From: Erysipelotrichaceae bacterium
GTDB lineage: Bacteria; Bacillota_I; Bacilli_A; Erysipelotrichales; Erysipelotrichaceae
NCBI GenBank assembly: GCA_017515475.1
Contig: JAFWFS010000009.1
Span: 1 to 51,710 of the forward strand
Length of the DNA: 51,710 nt
Direction of reading: 5' to 3'
Shown here: one piece after another, positions 1 to 8,469 of the stretch
Layout: each line of letters opens with the position of its first letter
Numbering within the stretch: position 1 is the stretch's first letter
Made by a program: the position numbers and the translations under genes
Notes under the pieces: generated by a model
What the model saw: only the letters and a program-made list of their open reading frames with translations
What the model was told of the DNA's origin: nothing
Databases searched by the model: none

Positions 1-432
1 AGTCGCCACATAGAAACCGGAACCGACCTGTCCGACATTGCGGGTAAACAGTCCTACCAGCATGGACAGGATCCCGACCTTCTGTTCGTATTCCCGTTCC
101 CTTTGCATCGGGATGTGGTTGATGCCTTCTTCATCCATTTCAAAGCGCACATGATAGACCCCGCCAAGCGAATAGGCATAGAACCTGTAAGAAAGAAACG
201 ACAGCAGATATACGAAAAGAAAAATCGGAACCGCGATCTTCAGGAAAAACCACAGGCTTTCCCAATCAAATATTCCGTTCAGGCTCGTCATGATTACCAG
301 CGCCGCGACGATGAACAGAAAGATGCCTGTCAGGATCTTCATGATCATGTCTAGGACGTTCCTGTTTTCATACATGTTCAATTCATATTCCCAGACGTAC
401 TGTCCCTTTTCGTTTACCGTTATGTTCTTCAT
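1..432 (-). CDS. Membrane protein, C-terminus cut off by window edge
   Basis: The reading frame is open from the ATG at 430-432 to the first base of the window, so at least 144 codons are present and the 3' end is missing. A GGAG ribosome site lies about 8 nt upstream of the ATG. The protein starts with a short polar segment (MKNITVNEKGQYVWEYELN), followed by two hydrophobic segments at roughly residues 35-52 and 65-88, then a polar part containing EMDEEGINHIPMQRERE. I do not recognise the family. The layout resembles small bacterial PH-domain-like membrane proteins, but that is only an impression. No function is assigned. Confidence 0.75.
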   Translation of the reverse strand, partial: MKNITVNEKGQYVWEYELNMYENRNVLDMIMKILTGIFLFIVAALVIMTSLNGIFDWESLWFFLKIAVPIFLFVYLLSFLSYRFYAYSLGGVYHVRFEMDEEGINHIPMQREREYEQKVGILSMLVGLFTRNVGQVGSGFYVAT

Positions 433-562
433 GTTCCGCTCCTTGTGTTTACCCTAATCATACAGGAAATCGGCACATCCCGCCATATCCGTTCCGTTGA
501 TTCATCTGCATTTTTCCCTGATTCTGCTATATGATGATAGTAACAGAATAAGAGGTAAAACA

Positions 563-1225
563 ATGTACGGTGATTTTGAATCAGGCATGTCCATGGCCGA
601 CTATGTGAAGGTTGAAGTATTCTGCGGCGACAGGAAGGCAATCCTAAGCGTCAATCCGATCGGTCAGTTTTCGCCGGGCGGATGTACGGCTTTCGTTTCT
701 TTGAAGAAAGAAACCGTTCTGGCTTTAAACAGCGTCGAAGAATTCTACGAGATGCTGCTAAACAGGATCTATTTCGAAAATCTTGAAGTCGCTTTCGACC
801 TGCCAAACTACAGACTTGCGGATGTTCTGGATTATACAAAAGATCTGGAAGTCGATGACGAGAACAGCTGGTGGCTGAACTATTTCAAGCGCCTGGAAGA
901 CAAGGTAGAGCAGTTCCATGACGAGCTGACCGCAATGACGGAAGATCTGAAAGGCCTCAAGGCTGTCGTTCATCAGTTCCACGAAGCTTCCGGAGAACTG
1001 TGCGATTTCGTTGATTTCACCTGCTGTCCTGAAGGCGAAGAGGAAGACGTGCTGCGGGAATTCTTCGAAGAGAATCTCTCACCGGAAAGCGAGATAGACG
1101 CCATCATGGATCTGTTCGAAGACGGATTTTTCTGCGGGAACGGTTTTGCAGCCGATGAAGCTTTTCTGATCGATTTCACAAACGGAAGTTTTGAAAAGAA
1201 ACTGACCGTAACGGATGTAAACTAG
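563..1225 (+). CDS. Acidic hypothetical protein
   Basis: A 220-residue protein rich in Asp and Glu. The ATG at 563 is chosen because AGAGGT lies 6-7 nt upstream; an in-frame ATG at 497 has no ribosome site and would add an unlikely N-terminus. The middle (about residues 105-150) is predicted from its heptad-like spacing to be helical, possibly coiled-coil (KRLEDKVEQFHDELTAM). The C-terminal half is strongly acidic (CCPEGEEEDVLREFFEE). No membrane segment or signal peptide is seen. It stands alone, convergent with the HAD gene, and shares a bidirectional terminator with it. I do not recognise the family. Confidence 0.75.
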   Translation: MYGDFESGMSMADYVKVEVFCGDRKAILSVNPIGQFSPGGCTAFVSLKKETVLALNSVEEFYEMLLNRIYFENLEVAFDLPNYRLADVLDYTKDLEVDDENSWWLNYFKRLEDKVEQFHDELTAMTEDLKGLKAVVHQFHEASGELCDFVDFTCCPEGEEEDVLREFFEENLSPESEIDAIMDLFEDGFFCGNGFAADEAFLIDFTNGSFEKKLTVTDVN

Positions 1226-1245
1226 AAATACGAATAAAGTTAAAC

Positions 1246-1275
1246 AAAAGCGGTTCCTGAATGAACCGCTTTTTT
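1246..1275. terminator. Bidirectional intrinsic terminator
   Basis: The stem AAAAGCGGTTC pairs with GAACCGCTTTT around a six-base loop and is flanked by A and T runs on both sides. It lies between two convergent genes and can end transcription from both. Confidence 0.85.
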
Positions 1276-1293
1276 TCTGATCAGAAAGGTTTT

Positions 1294-2109
1294 TTACCAG
1301 AGCTCTTTGATCACCTTGCGTACGCCGTCGTCATTGTTGGAAGGACAGATCCTATCCGCGTGTTTCCTGGTTTCCGGCGTGCTGTTTTCCATGACCACGG
1401 CCATTCCTGCCGCATCCAGCATGCTGATGTCGTTTTCCGCATCACCGAAGGCGATGCTCTCTTCAATCGGTATATTCATCAGTCTGCAGAAGTCTTTCAA
1501 GGCCTTTCCTTTGTCGACTCCTTTGATATTCACTTCGATCAGTTTCGCTCCTGAGGAAGATATTTCAAGCTGAGGGAATGCGGATCTTAAGTCGGCGATC
1601 ACTTCTTCCTTGTCGGCATTCTCCGCTGGATACAGAAGCAGTTTCTGGGCATCCAGATGTCTTTCCGCATAGGCTTCTTTCACATCGGTCACTCCCTGAA
1701 TATTAGGCAGAACTCCCTTTACCGCAACCTTGCGGATGTATTCGCAGACTTCTCCCTTTTCATCTCCCTTGCCTATCCTTCTTCCGTCTATGACGGCGGT
1801 CTCATAGACCGGCAGTTTCTTTACATATTCCAGAACCTCCAGAGCCAGACCGTAAGGTATCGTTTCTTCATAAATGTAGCGGTTCTCCAGGTAATCGTAT
1901 ACCGCTCCACCATTGCAGCACAGCGCATAACGCAGAAAAGGCAGTCTGTCCAGAAGGACAGAAAGCTCCAGATGGGTCCTACCGGTCGACGGCAGTATGA
2001 TCACGCCAAGATCGCTGATTCTTTTCAGCTCGTTTATCGTCTCTTCAGAGATCGTCTTGTCGTCCCTGTATAATGTTCCATCCAGATCTAACGCCACTAC
2101 CCGATACAT
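1294..2109 (-). CDS. Cof-type HAD-superfamily phosphatase
   Basis: A 271-residue haloacid dehalogenase-like hydrolase of the Cof/YidA type, the usual length for the group. Motif I is VVALDLDGTLY with nucleophile Asp8 and acid/base Asp10; motif II is the LPSTGR region; a conserved Lys lies in the KGKAL region; and the metal-binding motif is AFGDAENDISML. These soluble enzymes usually dephosphorylate sugar phosphates, nucleotides or cofactor precursors such as FMN precursors; the substrate cannot be read from sequence. GGAG lies about 8 nt upstream of the ATG, and a TATAAT-like box (2140-2145) lies further upstream. It appears to be monocistronic. Confidence 0.92.
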   Translation of the reverse strand: MYRVVALDLDGTLYRDDKTISEETINELKRISDLGVIILPSTGRTHLELSVLLDRLPFLRYALCCNGGAVYDYLENRYIYEETIPYGLALEVLEYVKKLPVYETAVIDGRRIGKGDEKGEVCEYIRKVAVKGVLPNIQGVTDVKEAYAERHLDAQKLLLYPAENADKEEVIADLRSAFPQLEISSSGAKLIEVNIKGVDKGKALKDFCRLMNIPIEESIAFGDAENDISMLDAAGMAVVMENSTPETRKHADRICPSNNDDGVRKVIKELW

Positions 2110-2220
2110 GTTTCCGCTCCTTCATCTATTCTTTAAATCATTATATACGATGGCCCACGAGTGTTCATAACAATGCCCGATCTAGTTGACCGGGCATTGT
2201 GGTTTGAATCGAATAAGTGT

Positions 2221-2682
2221 CTACTCAGCCGCTTTCAGATGCTGAGTCTCTTCGATTTCCTTCAGCATATCCACTCTTCTCTGATGACGGTCTCCTTCGA
2301 AATCGGCGTTCACCCATTCGTCGACGATCATCTTAGCCATTTCAATGCCGATGACACGGGCACCGAAAGCGATGATGTTGGAATTGTTGTGCTGTCTGGA
2401 AAGCTTGGCCGTATAAGGTTCCGAACAGACGCAGGCGCGGATCCCCTTCACCTTGTTTGCAGCCAAAGAAATGCCCAGACCGGTTCCGCAGATCAGCACT
2501 CCGCCGTCCACTTCACCTGATGCGACCATCTTTGCGACCTTGTAGCCGCTGATCGGATAATCAAAGCGGTCCGTTGAGTTCGTACCGACATCTATGACTT
2601 CGATGCCTTTTCCCTCAAGATGCTTCTTGATCTCGTTTTTCATTTCAACCGCTACGTGATCGTTTCCAATTGCTAGTTTCAT
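2221..2682 (-). CDS. rpiB: Ribose-5-phosphate isomerase B / RpiB-LacAB family
   Basis: A 153-residue RpiB/LacA/LacB family sugar-phosphate isomerase, normally interconverting ribose 5-phosphate and ribulose 5-phosphate in the cytosol. The N-terminus MKLAIGNDHV and the signature ICGTGLGISLAANKVKGIRA are clear, with catalytic Cys65 matching the family cysteine. A single RpiB-like copy not next to a LacA/LacB partner argues for RpiB rather than galactose-6-phosphate isomerase. GAGG lies just upstream of the ATG, and TATAAT is readable on the minus strand at 2709-2714, so it can have its own promoter despite following the methyltransferase by only 67 nt. Confidence 0.9.
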   Translation of the reverse strand: MKLAIGNDHVAVEMKNEIKKHLEGKGIEVIDVGTNSTDRFDYPISGYKVAKMVASGEVDGGVLICGTGLGISLAANKVKGIRACVCSEPYTAKLSRQHNNSNIIAFGARVIGIEMAKMIVDEWVNADFEGDRHQRRVDMLKEIEETQHLKAAE

Positions 2683-2749
2683 ATCGTTTCCTCTTTCTTT
2701 ATATATTCATTATAACTTGAAATGTAGCAAGTTCTACTTATGTATCTTC

Positions 2750-3433
2750 CTATTTTATGCAGCAGAATATCCCTTCCGCATTCACGGAATGAACATTCAC
2801 TTTTTCATACATTTTCTCGAGCCGTTGTCTCAAGGTACTCAATGTCTCAAACGGAGGTGTAAAGAATCCTTTCGGCACATACAGCTTTCTGACGAACCAG
2901 TCGGTACGGTCGAACTCCCCGGCAACGTAGAAGCAGCCGCAGAAGACGCCGCCTTTCTTCAGTACGCGGAAAGTCTCCCGATAAGCGGCTTCCTTATCCG
3001 GAAATGCGTGAAATCCGTTGAGAGACAGGACGATGTCGAAGCTTTCATCTTCAAAAGGAAGCTTTCCGACATCTCCTTGCACAAAGGAAACATTCCGGAT
3101 ATCCAGGATCTCAGCCCTTCTTTCCGCATTCTTCATCATGTCTGCGGAATAGTCCAGGCAGGTGATCTGCGCCTTTTCCAGCGTCCTGAATACCGGCATC
3201 GTTATGACGCCTGTTCCAACCGGAACTTCCAGGAGTCTGCCGGAGAAGTCTTCCGGGATCGGTGAGAGAGCCTCGTTGACCCACTTTGCCGCAAGTTCCT
3301 CATCCAGACCCCAGATCACGCTGTCCATCAGCTTTCCGATCAGCGTAGAACGGGTAATGATCCCGTCATACAGACCGGCGATATCGCCCAGCTGCTTATA
3401 GGATCTGCGAATCTCTTCATGTCTGTCCTGCAT
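2750..3433 (-). CDS. SAM-dependent methyltransferase (class I)
   Basis: A 227-residue class I methyltransferase of the UbiE/Methyltransf_11 type. Motif I is LLEVPVGTG (Gly-rich SAM loop, about residues 65-73), followed by an acidic strand end in CLDYS, a motif II-like GDVGKLPFEDESFD and motif III LKKGGVFCG. The substrate is unknown. A hydrophobic-aromatic stretch at the C-terminal side (PKGFFTPPF) might shape a small-molecule pocket. The ATG follows the GH3 stop by only 4 nt, so it is the last gene of the 7197-2750 operon and probably translationally coupled. Confidence 0.9.
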   Translation of the reverse strand: MQDRHEEIRRSYKQLGDIAGLYDGIITRSTLIGKLMDSVIWGLDEELAAKWVNEALSPIPEDFSGRLLEVPVGTGVITMPVFRTLEKAQITCLDYSADMMKNAERRAEILDIRNVSFVQGDVGKLPFEDESFDIVLSLNGFHAFPDKEAAYRETFRVLKKGGVFCGCFYVAGEFDRTDWFVRKLYVPKGFFTPPFETLSTLRQRLEKMYEKVNVHSVNAEGIFCCIK

Positions 3434-3437
3434 ATGC

Positions 3438-5789
3438 CTACCCCTTTATCATCCTGAAAACGCCTTTCAGGAAATGCCCGTTGGCCATGTCCACCATGCC
3501 TTCGATGATCCCTTCCTTCATGCCTGCGGATATTTCTATCGTCCTGATCGGCGATCCCGCAGATGAATTCATCATCATTCTGAAGGCCGGATCGTCGTAG
3601 TCGATCCTGCCGTCGAAGCCCTTCGCAATCGTCTTCTCTATGACCTTGTACATGATCTTCATGATCAGAGAATGCTCTTTCATCTGCATGACAGAGTTCT
3701 CCATCGTATACTGTCCCTTTACCGCCTTTGCCGGAACGTACTTTATTCCCGTGGCCTTTTCCCATTCCGCCTGCGAAAGCAAGCCTTTGCAGTTTTCGTA
3801 CCAGTTTCCTTTCTGCCAGGCTGGAACATCCACATCTTCGCCATCTACATCTACATCCCTGAAGAAACGGATGTCTTTCGAGGATGTGCCGATCTCGATA
3901 CGGTAGCTCCCTTTCACTTTCTTGAAGTATCCGTCCCACAGCATGAAGTCTTCGTCCCGCAGTTCGAATACGACTTCCTTCTCTTCTCCCGCTTCCAGAT
4001 AAACTTTCTCAAAACGTTTCAGTTCCCTTACCGGTCTGTGCAGTTTCGGATCCTTCTGCCCAACATAGAGCTGAACCGTTTCCCCTCCCGGATACTTGCC
4101 GGCATTCACGACTTTCAGCGACACTTCATTGTCTCTGATACTGAAGTCCTTCAGTTCAAAAGCGGTATAGCTCAAGCCATGGCCGTATGGCCATCTCACT
4201 TTCACCCCGGCCTTGTCGTAGTAGCGGTAGCCGACATAGATCCCTTCCAGATACAGGGCATCATCGCTTTTGGCGTAGCAGGAAGAGGAAGGAACATCTT
4301 CGTAACGGTACGGCCAGCTTTCCGAAAGCCTTCCGGATGGAACAGCATCCCCAAACAGCAGATCATGGCAAGCCTTTCCGACACCCTCTCCGGAAAGACC
4401 CATATAGAGCACGGCCTTGACATCGTCCGCCCAGTCGCATTCCACGGCCGAACCGCACAGCAGCACAACCGCGGTATTCGGGTTGGCCTTGGCTGCAGTT
4501 TCGATCATTCTGACATGCCCGTCAGGCATCTTCATGTCTTCTCTGTCGAAACCCTCCGATTCATACCGGTCGGGCAGACCCGCAAAAACGACGACCATAT
4601 CCGCTTTGGCCGCTTTCTCTTTCAGTTCGCTCAGAAGATCTTCATTCGTATCGCCATTGATATCGCAGCCCTTCGCATAAGCGTAATCTCCGAAATAATC
4701 AACAGGCTGTTCCAGATGCATCGCATTGACATGGCTGCTTCCTGCACCCTGATAACGGACATTCCCGGCCATCGCTCCCACAAACAGGATCTTTCCGCCT
4801 TTCTTCAAAGGCAGTATCCCGTTCCTGTTCTGAAGCAATACAGCGCCCTTTTCCGCGGCTTCAACCGCAAGTTCATGGTGTTTCCCGTAATCAGCCGCAT
4901 ATTCTTCTTTGAGCGTCTCTTTGGCTTTTAGCGCTGCCAGGATGATCCTTTCGCAGCATCTGTCGATATCTTCCATGGAAAGCCTTCCATCCCTTAATGC
5001 CCTGATCACGTCCTTCTCCATGTATCTGCTTCCGCCCGGCATCATCAGATCGTTGCCCGCCTTGAACGCTTCTACACGGTCATTCATGCCTCCCCAGTCT
5101 GTCATGACCAGACCGTCGAATCCCCATTCGTCTCTCAGAATGTCATTCAGCAGCTTCCGGCTGTCGGAACTGTGAACGCCGTTGATCCTGTTGTAGGAAC
5201 TCATGACCGTAGCGGGATGCGCTTCCCTGACGGCGATCTCGAATCCCTTCAGATAGATTTCCCTCAGGGTTCTCTCGTCCATGACGCTGTCTGAACTGAG
5301 ACGGCTTCTCTCCTGCGAGTTGCAGGCAAAATGCTTCAGGGAACATCCGACGCCTTCAGACTGCAGACCTTTGATGAATTCCGCTGATAGTACTCCGGCC
5401 TGCACGGGATCCTCGGAGAAATACTCGAAGTTTCTCCCGCACAGCGGATTTCTCTTGATGTTGATGCCCGGCCCCAGTACAACGCCTACTCTCTGATCGC
5501 GGGCTTCCTCTCCGATCACCTTCCCCAGACGATACAGCAGTTCCCTGTCCCAGGTATTGGAAGTCGTAACGGCAGCCGGAAAACAGGTCGCCTTACGCGA
5601 ATTGTTGATCCCCAGCATGTCGCTTGCGGCATCCATCTCCTGCTTTCTCAGTCCGGAAGGACCGTCGCACATGAAGAAAGAAGGGATCCCGTATTGTTCA
5701 TAATCCTGGGTTTCCCAGAAGTTCTTTCCCGCGCAGAGCCGGATCTTTTCTTCCGTTGTCATCTTTTTCAGCGTTTCTTTGATATTCAT
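3438..5789 (-). CDS. Beta-glucosidase, glycoside hydrolase family 3
   Basis: A 783-residue GH3 enzyme that would release terminal beta-linked glucose or related sugars. The ATG at 5789 has GGAAGGA about 8 nt upstream, so I reject a longer in-frame start at 5984. The N-terminal TIM-barrel carries KHFACNS (residues 152-158) and the nucleophile Asp231 in GLVMTDWGG. The alpha/beta sandwich follows, then a fibronectin III-like domain (GGETVQLYVG to KEVVFEL). There is no signal peptide, so it is cytoplasmic and probably acts on imported oligosaccharides. About 100 extra C-terminal residues, partly amphipathic helix, follow the Fn3 domain; such tails occur in clostridial GH3 enzymes. It sits in an operon with a nucleoside phosphorylase. 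Confidence 0.93.
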   Translation of the reverse strand: MNIKETLKKMTTEEKIRLCAGKNFWETQDYEQYGIPSFFMCDGPSGLRKQEMDAASDMLGINNSRKATCFPAAVTTSNTWDRELLYRLGKVIGEEARDQRVGVVLGPGINIKRNPLCGRNFEYFSEDPVQAGVLSAEFIKGLQSEGVGCSLKHFACNSQERSRLSSDSVMDERTLREIYLKGFEIAVREAHPATVMSSYNRINGVHSSDSRKLLNDILRDEWGFDGLVMTDWGGMNDRVEAFKAGNDLMMPGGSRYMEKDVIRALRDGRLSMEDIDRCCERIILAALKAKETLKEEYAADYGKHHELAVEAAEKGAVLLQNRNGILPLKKGGKILFVGAMAGNVRYQGAGSSHVNAMHLEQPVDYFGDYAYAKGCDINGDTNEDLLSELKEKAAKADMVVVFAGLPDRYESEGFDREDMKMPDGHVRMIETAAKANPNTAVVLLCGSAVECDWADDVKAVLYMGLSGEGVGKACHDLLFGDAVPSGRLSESWPYRYEDVPSSSCYAKSDDALYLEGIYVGYRYYDKAGVKVRWPYGHGLSYTAFELKDFSIRDNEVSLKVVNAGKYPGGETVQLYVGQKDPKLHRPVRELKRFEKVYLEAGEEKEVVFELRDEDFMLWDGYFKKVKGSYRIEIGTSSKDIRFFRDVDVDGEDVDVPAWQKGNWYENCKGLLSQAEWEKATGIKYVPAKAVKGQYTMENSVMQMKEHSLIMKIMYKVIEKTIAKGFDGRIDYDDPAFRMMMNSSAGSPIRTIEISAGMKEGIIEGMVDMANGHFLKGVFRMIKG

Positions 5790-5812
5790 GCTTCTATCCT
5801 TCCGTTCTTTTT

Positions 5813-6583
5813 CTATATCCTTTCGGCGATCTTTTCCGCCAGTACGAAATAAGCCGTTCTGGCATCCATTTCCAGATTGCCCAGTATCCTTCTTGTCCAA
5901 TTGCCGCTTAGTGAATCGGCCGCATAGACAAACTGGTAAAGCTCCAGCCCCCTGAAATTGCAAACCGCCTGCAGGGCTGAACATTCCATCTCCACACAGA
6001 TACAGCCTTCAGAGACTCTCCTGTCTCTTTCAGCTTCTGTCTCCCTGTAGAAAGCATCCGTGGTCCAGGTCTTCCCGGAAACGTATTCTACTCCCAGTTC
6101 ATCGAAGATCTTCGTCAGTTTTTCCGCATTCCTGATCCTGATGTAATCCCCTGCTTCAGCGTAGTGATAACTGATTCCTTCATCGCGGTAAGCTTCAACC
6201 GGAACGATCAGTTTTCCTTCCGGTATCTCGACCAGTGCCCCGCAGGATCCGAAGACGATGAAATTCCTGCAGTTGAAAGCGGCATGGAGTTCTTCCACCA
6301 TGGCTGCCGACATCGCCGCACCGATTCCCGTCAGCAGGACGCCTGTATACGTTCCCTTGATTCTGTAAACTGGATTCTTCATCGCCGAAGAACCGAAACT
6401 GACTTCACTGTCAAGGATCTCAAGAACACCCTGTTTCACAAGTTCATCCACAAGTTTATGGGAAAAAACCAGAATAAAAGTTCTGATCCGGTATTTCTTT
6501 GCCGCTTCGATCGTTTTTTCCGGGATCGCTTTTCCTGGATCGATCAGTTCCCTGCTGTCGGGATTGAAACTGTCTGTAATCAT
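5813..6583 (-). CDS. Nucleoside phosphorylase (uridine phosphorylase-like)
   Basis: A 256-residue member of the PNP/UDP family, which cleaves nucleosides with phosphate to base and ribose 1-phosphate. The evidence is the IVFGSCGAL phosphate-site loop near residue 110 and CVEMECSAL near residue 195, which binds ribose. TWTTDAFYRET lies between them. The N-terminus is longer than in typical E. coli Udp and carries an IRTFILVFSH segment instead of a compact first strand. Base specificity is uncertain. Its ATG overlaps the stop of the preceding methyltransferase (ATGA), and it ends 23 nt before the GH3 start, so it is in an operon with both. Confidence 0.85.
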   Translation of the reverse strand: MITDSFNPDSRELIDPGKAIPEKTIEAAKKYRIRTFILVFSHKLVDELVKQGVLEILDSEVSFGSSAMKNPVYRIKGTYTGVLLTGIGAAMSAAMVEELHAAFNCRNFIVFGSCGALVEIPEGKLIVPVEAYRDEGISYHYAEAGDYIRIRNAEKLTKIFDELGVEYVSGKTWTTDAFYRETEAERDRRVSEGCICVEMECSALQAVCNFRGLELYQFVYAADSLSGNWTRRILGNLEMDARTAYFVLAEKIAERI

Positions 6584-7197
6584 GATTCCTTCTGCTTTCT
6601 TCCGACGATCTGATAGATCCTGTCATCGGACCGTTTATATGTAACCGTTAAATACTCCGATACGATGCTTTCCAGTTCATCGATGTCCATCAGAACGTGG
6701 GATACGTTCTTTCTCATCATGGTATGTCTTCTGTTGATTTCTTCTCTGGAAGAATCATGGGCGATCGTCAAGGTTCCACCTTCGCTTAAATGCTCCGACA
6801 GGTTCTGCATCATCCTTTCAGGATCCGTGAAATGCGGGAAGGCATCGAATACCACGATACGGTCATAGCTCTTCTCAAAGAAATGCTCTGAGGCATCATC
6901 ACAGATCAGGACGATCTTTTCCGAAAGGCAATTTCTCTTCGCGGCTTCAATCATTCCGGAAGAAATGTCGATGCCCATGATCGACGATACGTTACGCTTC
7001 AGATAATACGGAAACAGCCTTCCTGTTCCACATCCCACATCCAGGACGCTGTCTCCTCGAGAAACAGAAGCATTGTCCAGTATCATATCAATGACCGTGC
7101 CGTTTTCTTTTCCGATCTCTTTGTCCCAGTCGGGCGCAAGCGAGTCAAAGAAACCGATTACATCTTTATTGTCAAACATGTTCCTGTCTATAATCAT
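6580..7197 (-). CDS. SAM-dependent methyltransferase
   Basis: A 205-residue class I methyltransferase with motif I VLDVGCGTGRLFPYY, acidic strand end MGIDIS, and motif III SEGGTLTIAHD. The C-terminal half carries several His and Arg residues (REEINRRHTMMRKNVSH). The family has many substrates and none can be named here. Two starts are possible: ATG 7197 with AGGTG upstream, or ATG 7179 with AGGA close upstream. The first gene of a four-gene operon, it overlaps the nucleoside phosphorylase by 4 nt. Confidence 0.88.
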   Translation of the reverse strand: MIIDRNMFDNKDVIGFFDSLAPDWDKEIGKENGTVIDMILDNASVSRGDSVLDVGCGTGRLFPYYLKRNVSSIMGIDISSGMIEAAKRNCLSEKIVLICDDASEHFFEKSYDRIVVFDAFPHFTDPERMMQNLSEHLSEGGTLTIAHDSSREEINRRHTMMRKNVSHVLMDIDELESIVSEYLTVTYKRSDDRIYQIVGRKQKES

Positions 7198-7244
7198 ACA
7201 GCACCTGATGTCCGTTTTCCATCACCGGAAACCGGGCGTTTTCT

Positions 7245-7273
7245 TTGACATGGCATATGCGCAAGTATAAAAT
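7245..7273 (+). promoter_or_regulatory. Sigma-A type promoter for the 55-residue gene
   Basis: TTGACA (7245-7250), 17 nt spacer, then TAAAAT (7268-7273); an overlapping TATAAA at 7266 gives a 15-nt spacer. This is the best consensus promoter seen in the window. It is divergent from the methyltransferase operon. Confidence 0.75.
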
Positions 7274-7324
7274 GTTGCTCATTAATGAACTGCCTCTCTT
7301 GACAGTTCGGGAAAGGGGAACGTT

Positions 7325-7492
7325 ATGAAACTGAATGCTCCAAAAAACGTAACTTGGATCGTTGCTGCTGTTCTGGCTGTACTGGCATTAGTCGTTAAAT
7401 TCGCCGGCTTCGCTTCCGTAAGTGTCGCTTTCTGGCTTGCACTGGCCAGTGCCGTATTACTGCTCTGCGCTTCATTCTTCGCAGGTCTGTAA
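7325..7492 (+). CDS. Small two-helix membrane protein
   Basis: A 55-residue hydrophobic protein too short for many gene finders. GAAAGGGG lies 5-8 nt upstream of the ATG, a near-consensus promoter precedes it and a strong terminator follows, so it is a complete monocistronic unit. Two membrane helices are visible, about residues 10-28 (WIVAAVLAVLALVV) and 33-52 (VSVAFWLALASAVLLLC), joined by a short loop KFAGFAS. Only two lysines flank the first helix. The family is unknown; similar small proteins are common in Bacillota and none has a dependable function. Confidence 0.72.
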   Translation: MKLNAPKNVTWIVAAVLAVLALVVKFAGFASVSVAFWLALASAVLLLCASFFAGL

Positions 7493-7516
7493 TCCTTAAG
7501 AAAGATTATCGGTTCT

Positions 7517-7550
7517 TAAAAGATGGTTCTTTGAACCATCTTTTTCTTTT
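7517..7550. terminator. Strong intrinsic terminator
   Basis: The stem AAAGATGGTTC pairs with GAACCATCTTT around a TTT loop, followed by a T-rich tail on the plus strand. The A run on the other side also lets it end the minus-strand dehydrogenase gene poorly or well; both directions are possible. Confidence 0.85.
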
Positions 7551-7581
7551 ATTCTCTTTCCTTTACCACATGCAGCAGCTG

Positions 7582-8469
7582 CTAACCGCTGATGTATCTT
7601 CTCAGATTCTCTTCCGCCAGGGCGAAGAACTTTTCGTAGGTGCTTTCCAGACGGTACGATCCTGCGACATGCGGGGTGATGACCAGATTCCTGTAATCCC
7701 ATAACGGACTGTCCTTCGGCAAAGGTTCTTCTTCAAAGACATCCAGGGATATGGCTGCAATGATGCGCTGATCCAGGACTTCCCTGATCGTTTCCGTCGA
7801 ACACAGGTTGCCTCTTCCGGCATTGATAAAGATCGCATCCGGTCTCATCTTCCTGAATGTATCGACCGTAAACAGATAGGCGTTGTCCCTGTTCCCCGGA
7901 AGAATGCTGACGATTGCATCGGCATCGCTGATGGCCTTATCCAGGTCTTTGTCCGTATACAGTTCATCGAGGCAGTCCGGTTTTTCGATCATCGTTCTTT
8001 TCACGCCGATCACATGGATCCCGATCCCTTTCAGAAGTTTCGCCAGTGCTTTTCCGATATCGCCGAAGCCGATGACCGCCACTCTGAGCTTCGTCAGTTC
8101 CTTGGTCATGCCTTCATCGGTCCAGAGATGTTCCTTCTGATCGTCGCGGTAGAGATAAAACTTCCTGGTCATCGACATGATCATCGCAAAGAGATGTTCG
8201 GCCACTTCGACGGAATGAACGTCCACGGCATTGGTCAGGATGACACCTTCTTTCAGATTGCCGTCTTTGATGAAGGCATCTACGCCTACGGCTGCTGTCT
8301 GTATCCATTCCAGATTCTTGAATTCCTTCAGTTTTCCGGGAGCATAGTTTCCCAGGATGATGTTCGCATCCGGATCGGGCTCATAAACGAACTCGTACCG
8401 GTCGGATATCGCTCCCAGTCTTTGTCTGTACTTCTCGTCGGCTTTGATGTTTACGAATACTTTCTTCAT
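7582..8469 (-). CDS. D-isomer-specific 2-hydroxyacid dehydrogenase
   Basis: A 295-residue NAD-dependent D-2-hydroxyacid dehydrogenase family enzyme, which would interconvert a 2-keto acid and its D-hydroxy acid in the cytosol. The Rossmann loop is VIGFGDIGKAL; the catalytic Arg lies in NAGRGN, the Glu in DVFEEEPL and the His in TPHVAG, all in the expected order. The substrate is unknown. At 295 residues it is slightly shorter than the typical 310-330. Its ATG overlaps the stop of the GH13 gene (ATGA at 8466-8469), so the two are translated from one message. Confidence 0.92.
   Translation of the reverse strand: MKKVFVNIKADEKYRQRLGAISDRYEFVYEPDPDANIILGNYAPGKLKEFKNLEWIQTAAVGVDAFIKDGNLKEGVILTNAVDVHSVEVAEHLFAMIMSMTRKFYLYRDDQKEHLWTDEGMTKELTKLRVAVIGFGDIGKALAKLLKGIGIHVIGVKRTMIEKPDCLDELYTDKDLDKAISDADAIVSILPGNRDNAYLFTVDTFRKMRPDAIFINAGRGNLCSTETIREVLDQRIIAAISLDVFEEEPLPKDSPLWDYRNLVITPHVAGSYRLESTYEKFFALAEENLRRYISG

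Noticed and set aside
2170..2200. Ten-base inverted repeat ACAATGCCCG / CGGGCATTGT
   Set aside because: Looks like a terminator for rpiB but lacks a T-run on either strand, so it was not called.
3672..4931. Plus-strand open frame of 419 codons
   Set aside because: Antisense shadow of the GH3 gene, which has intact catalytic motifs.
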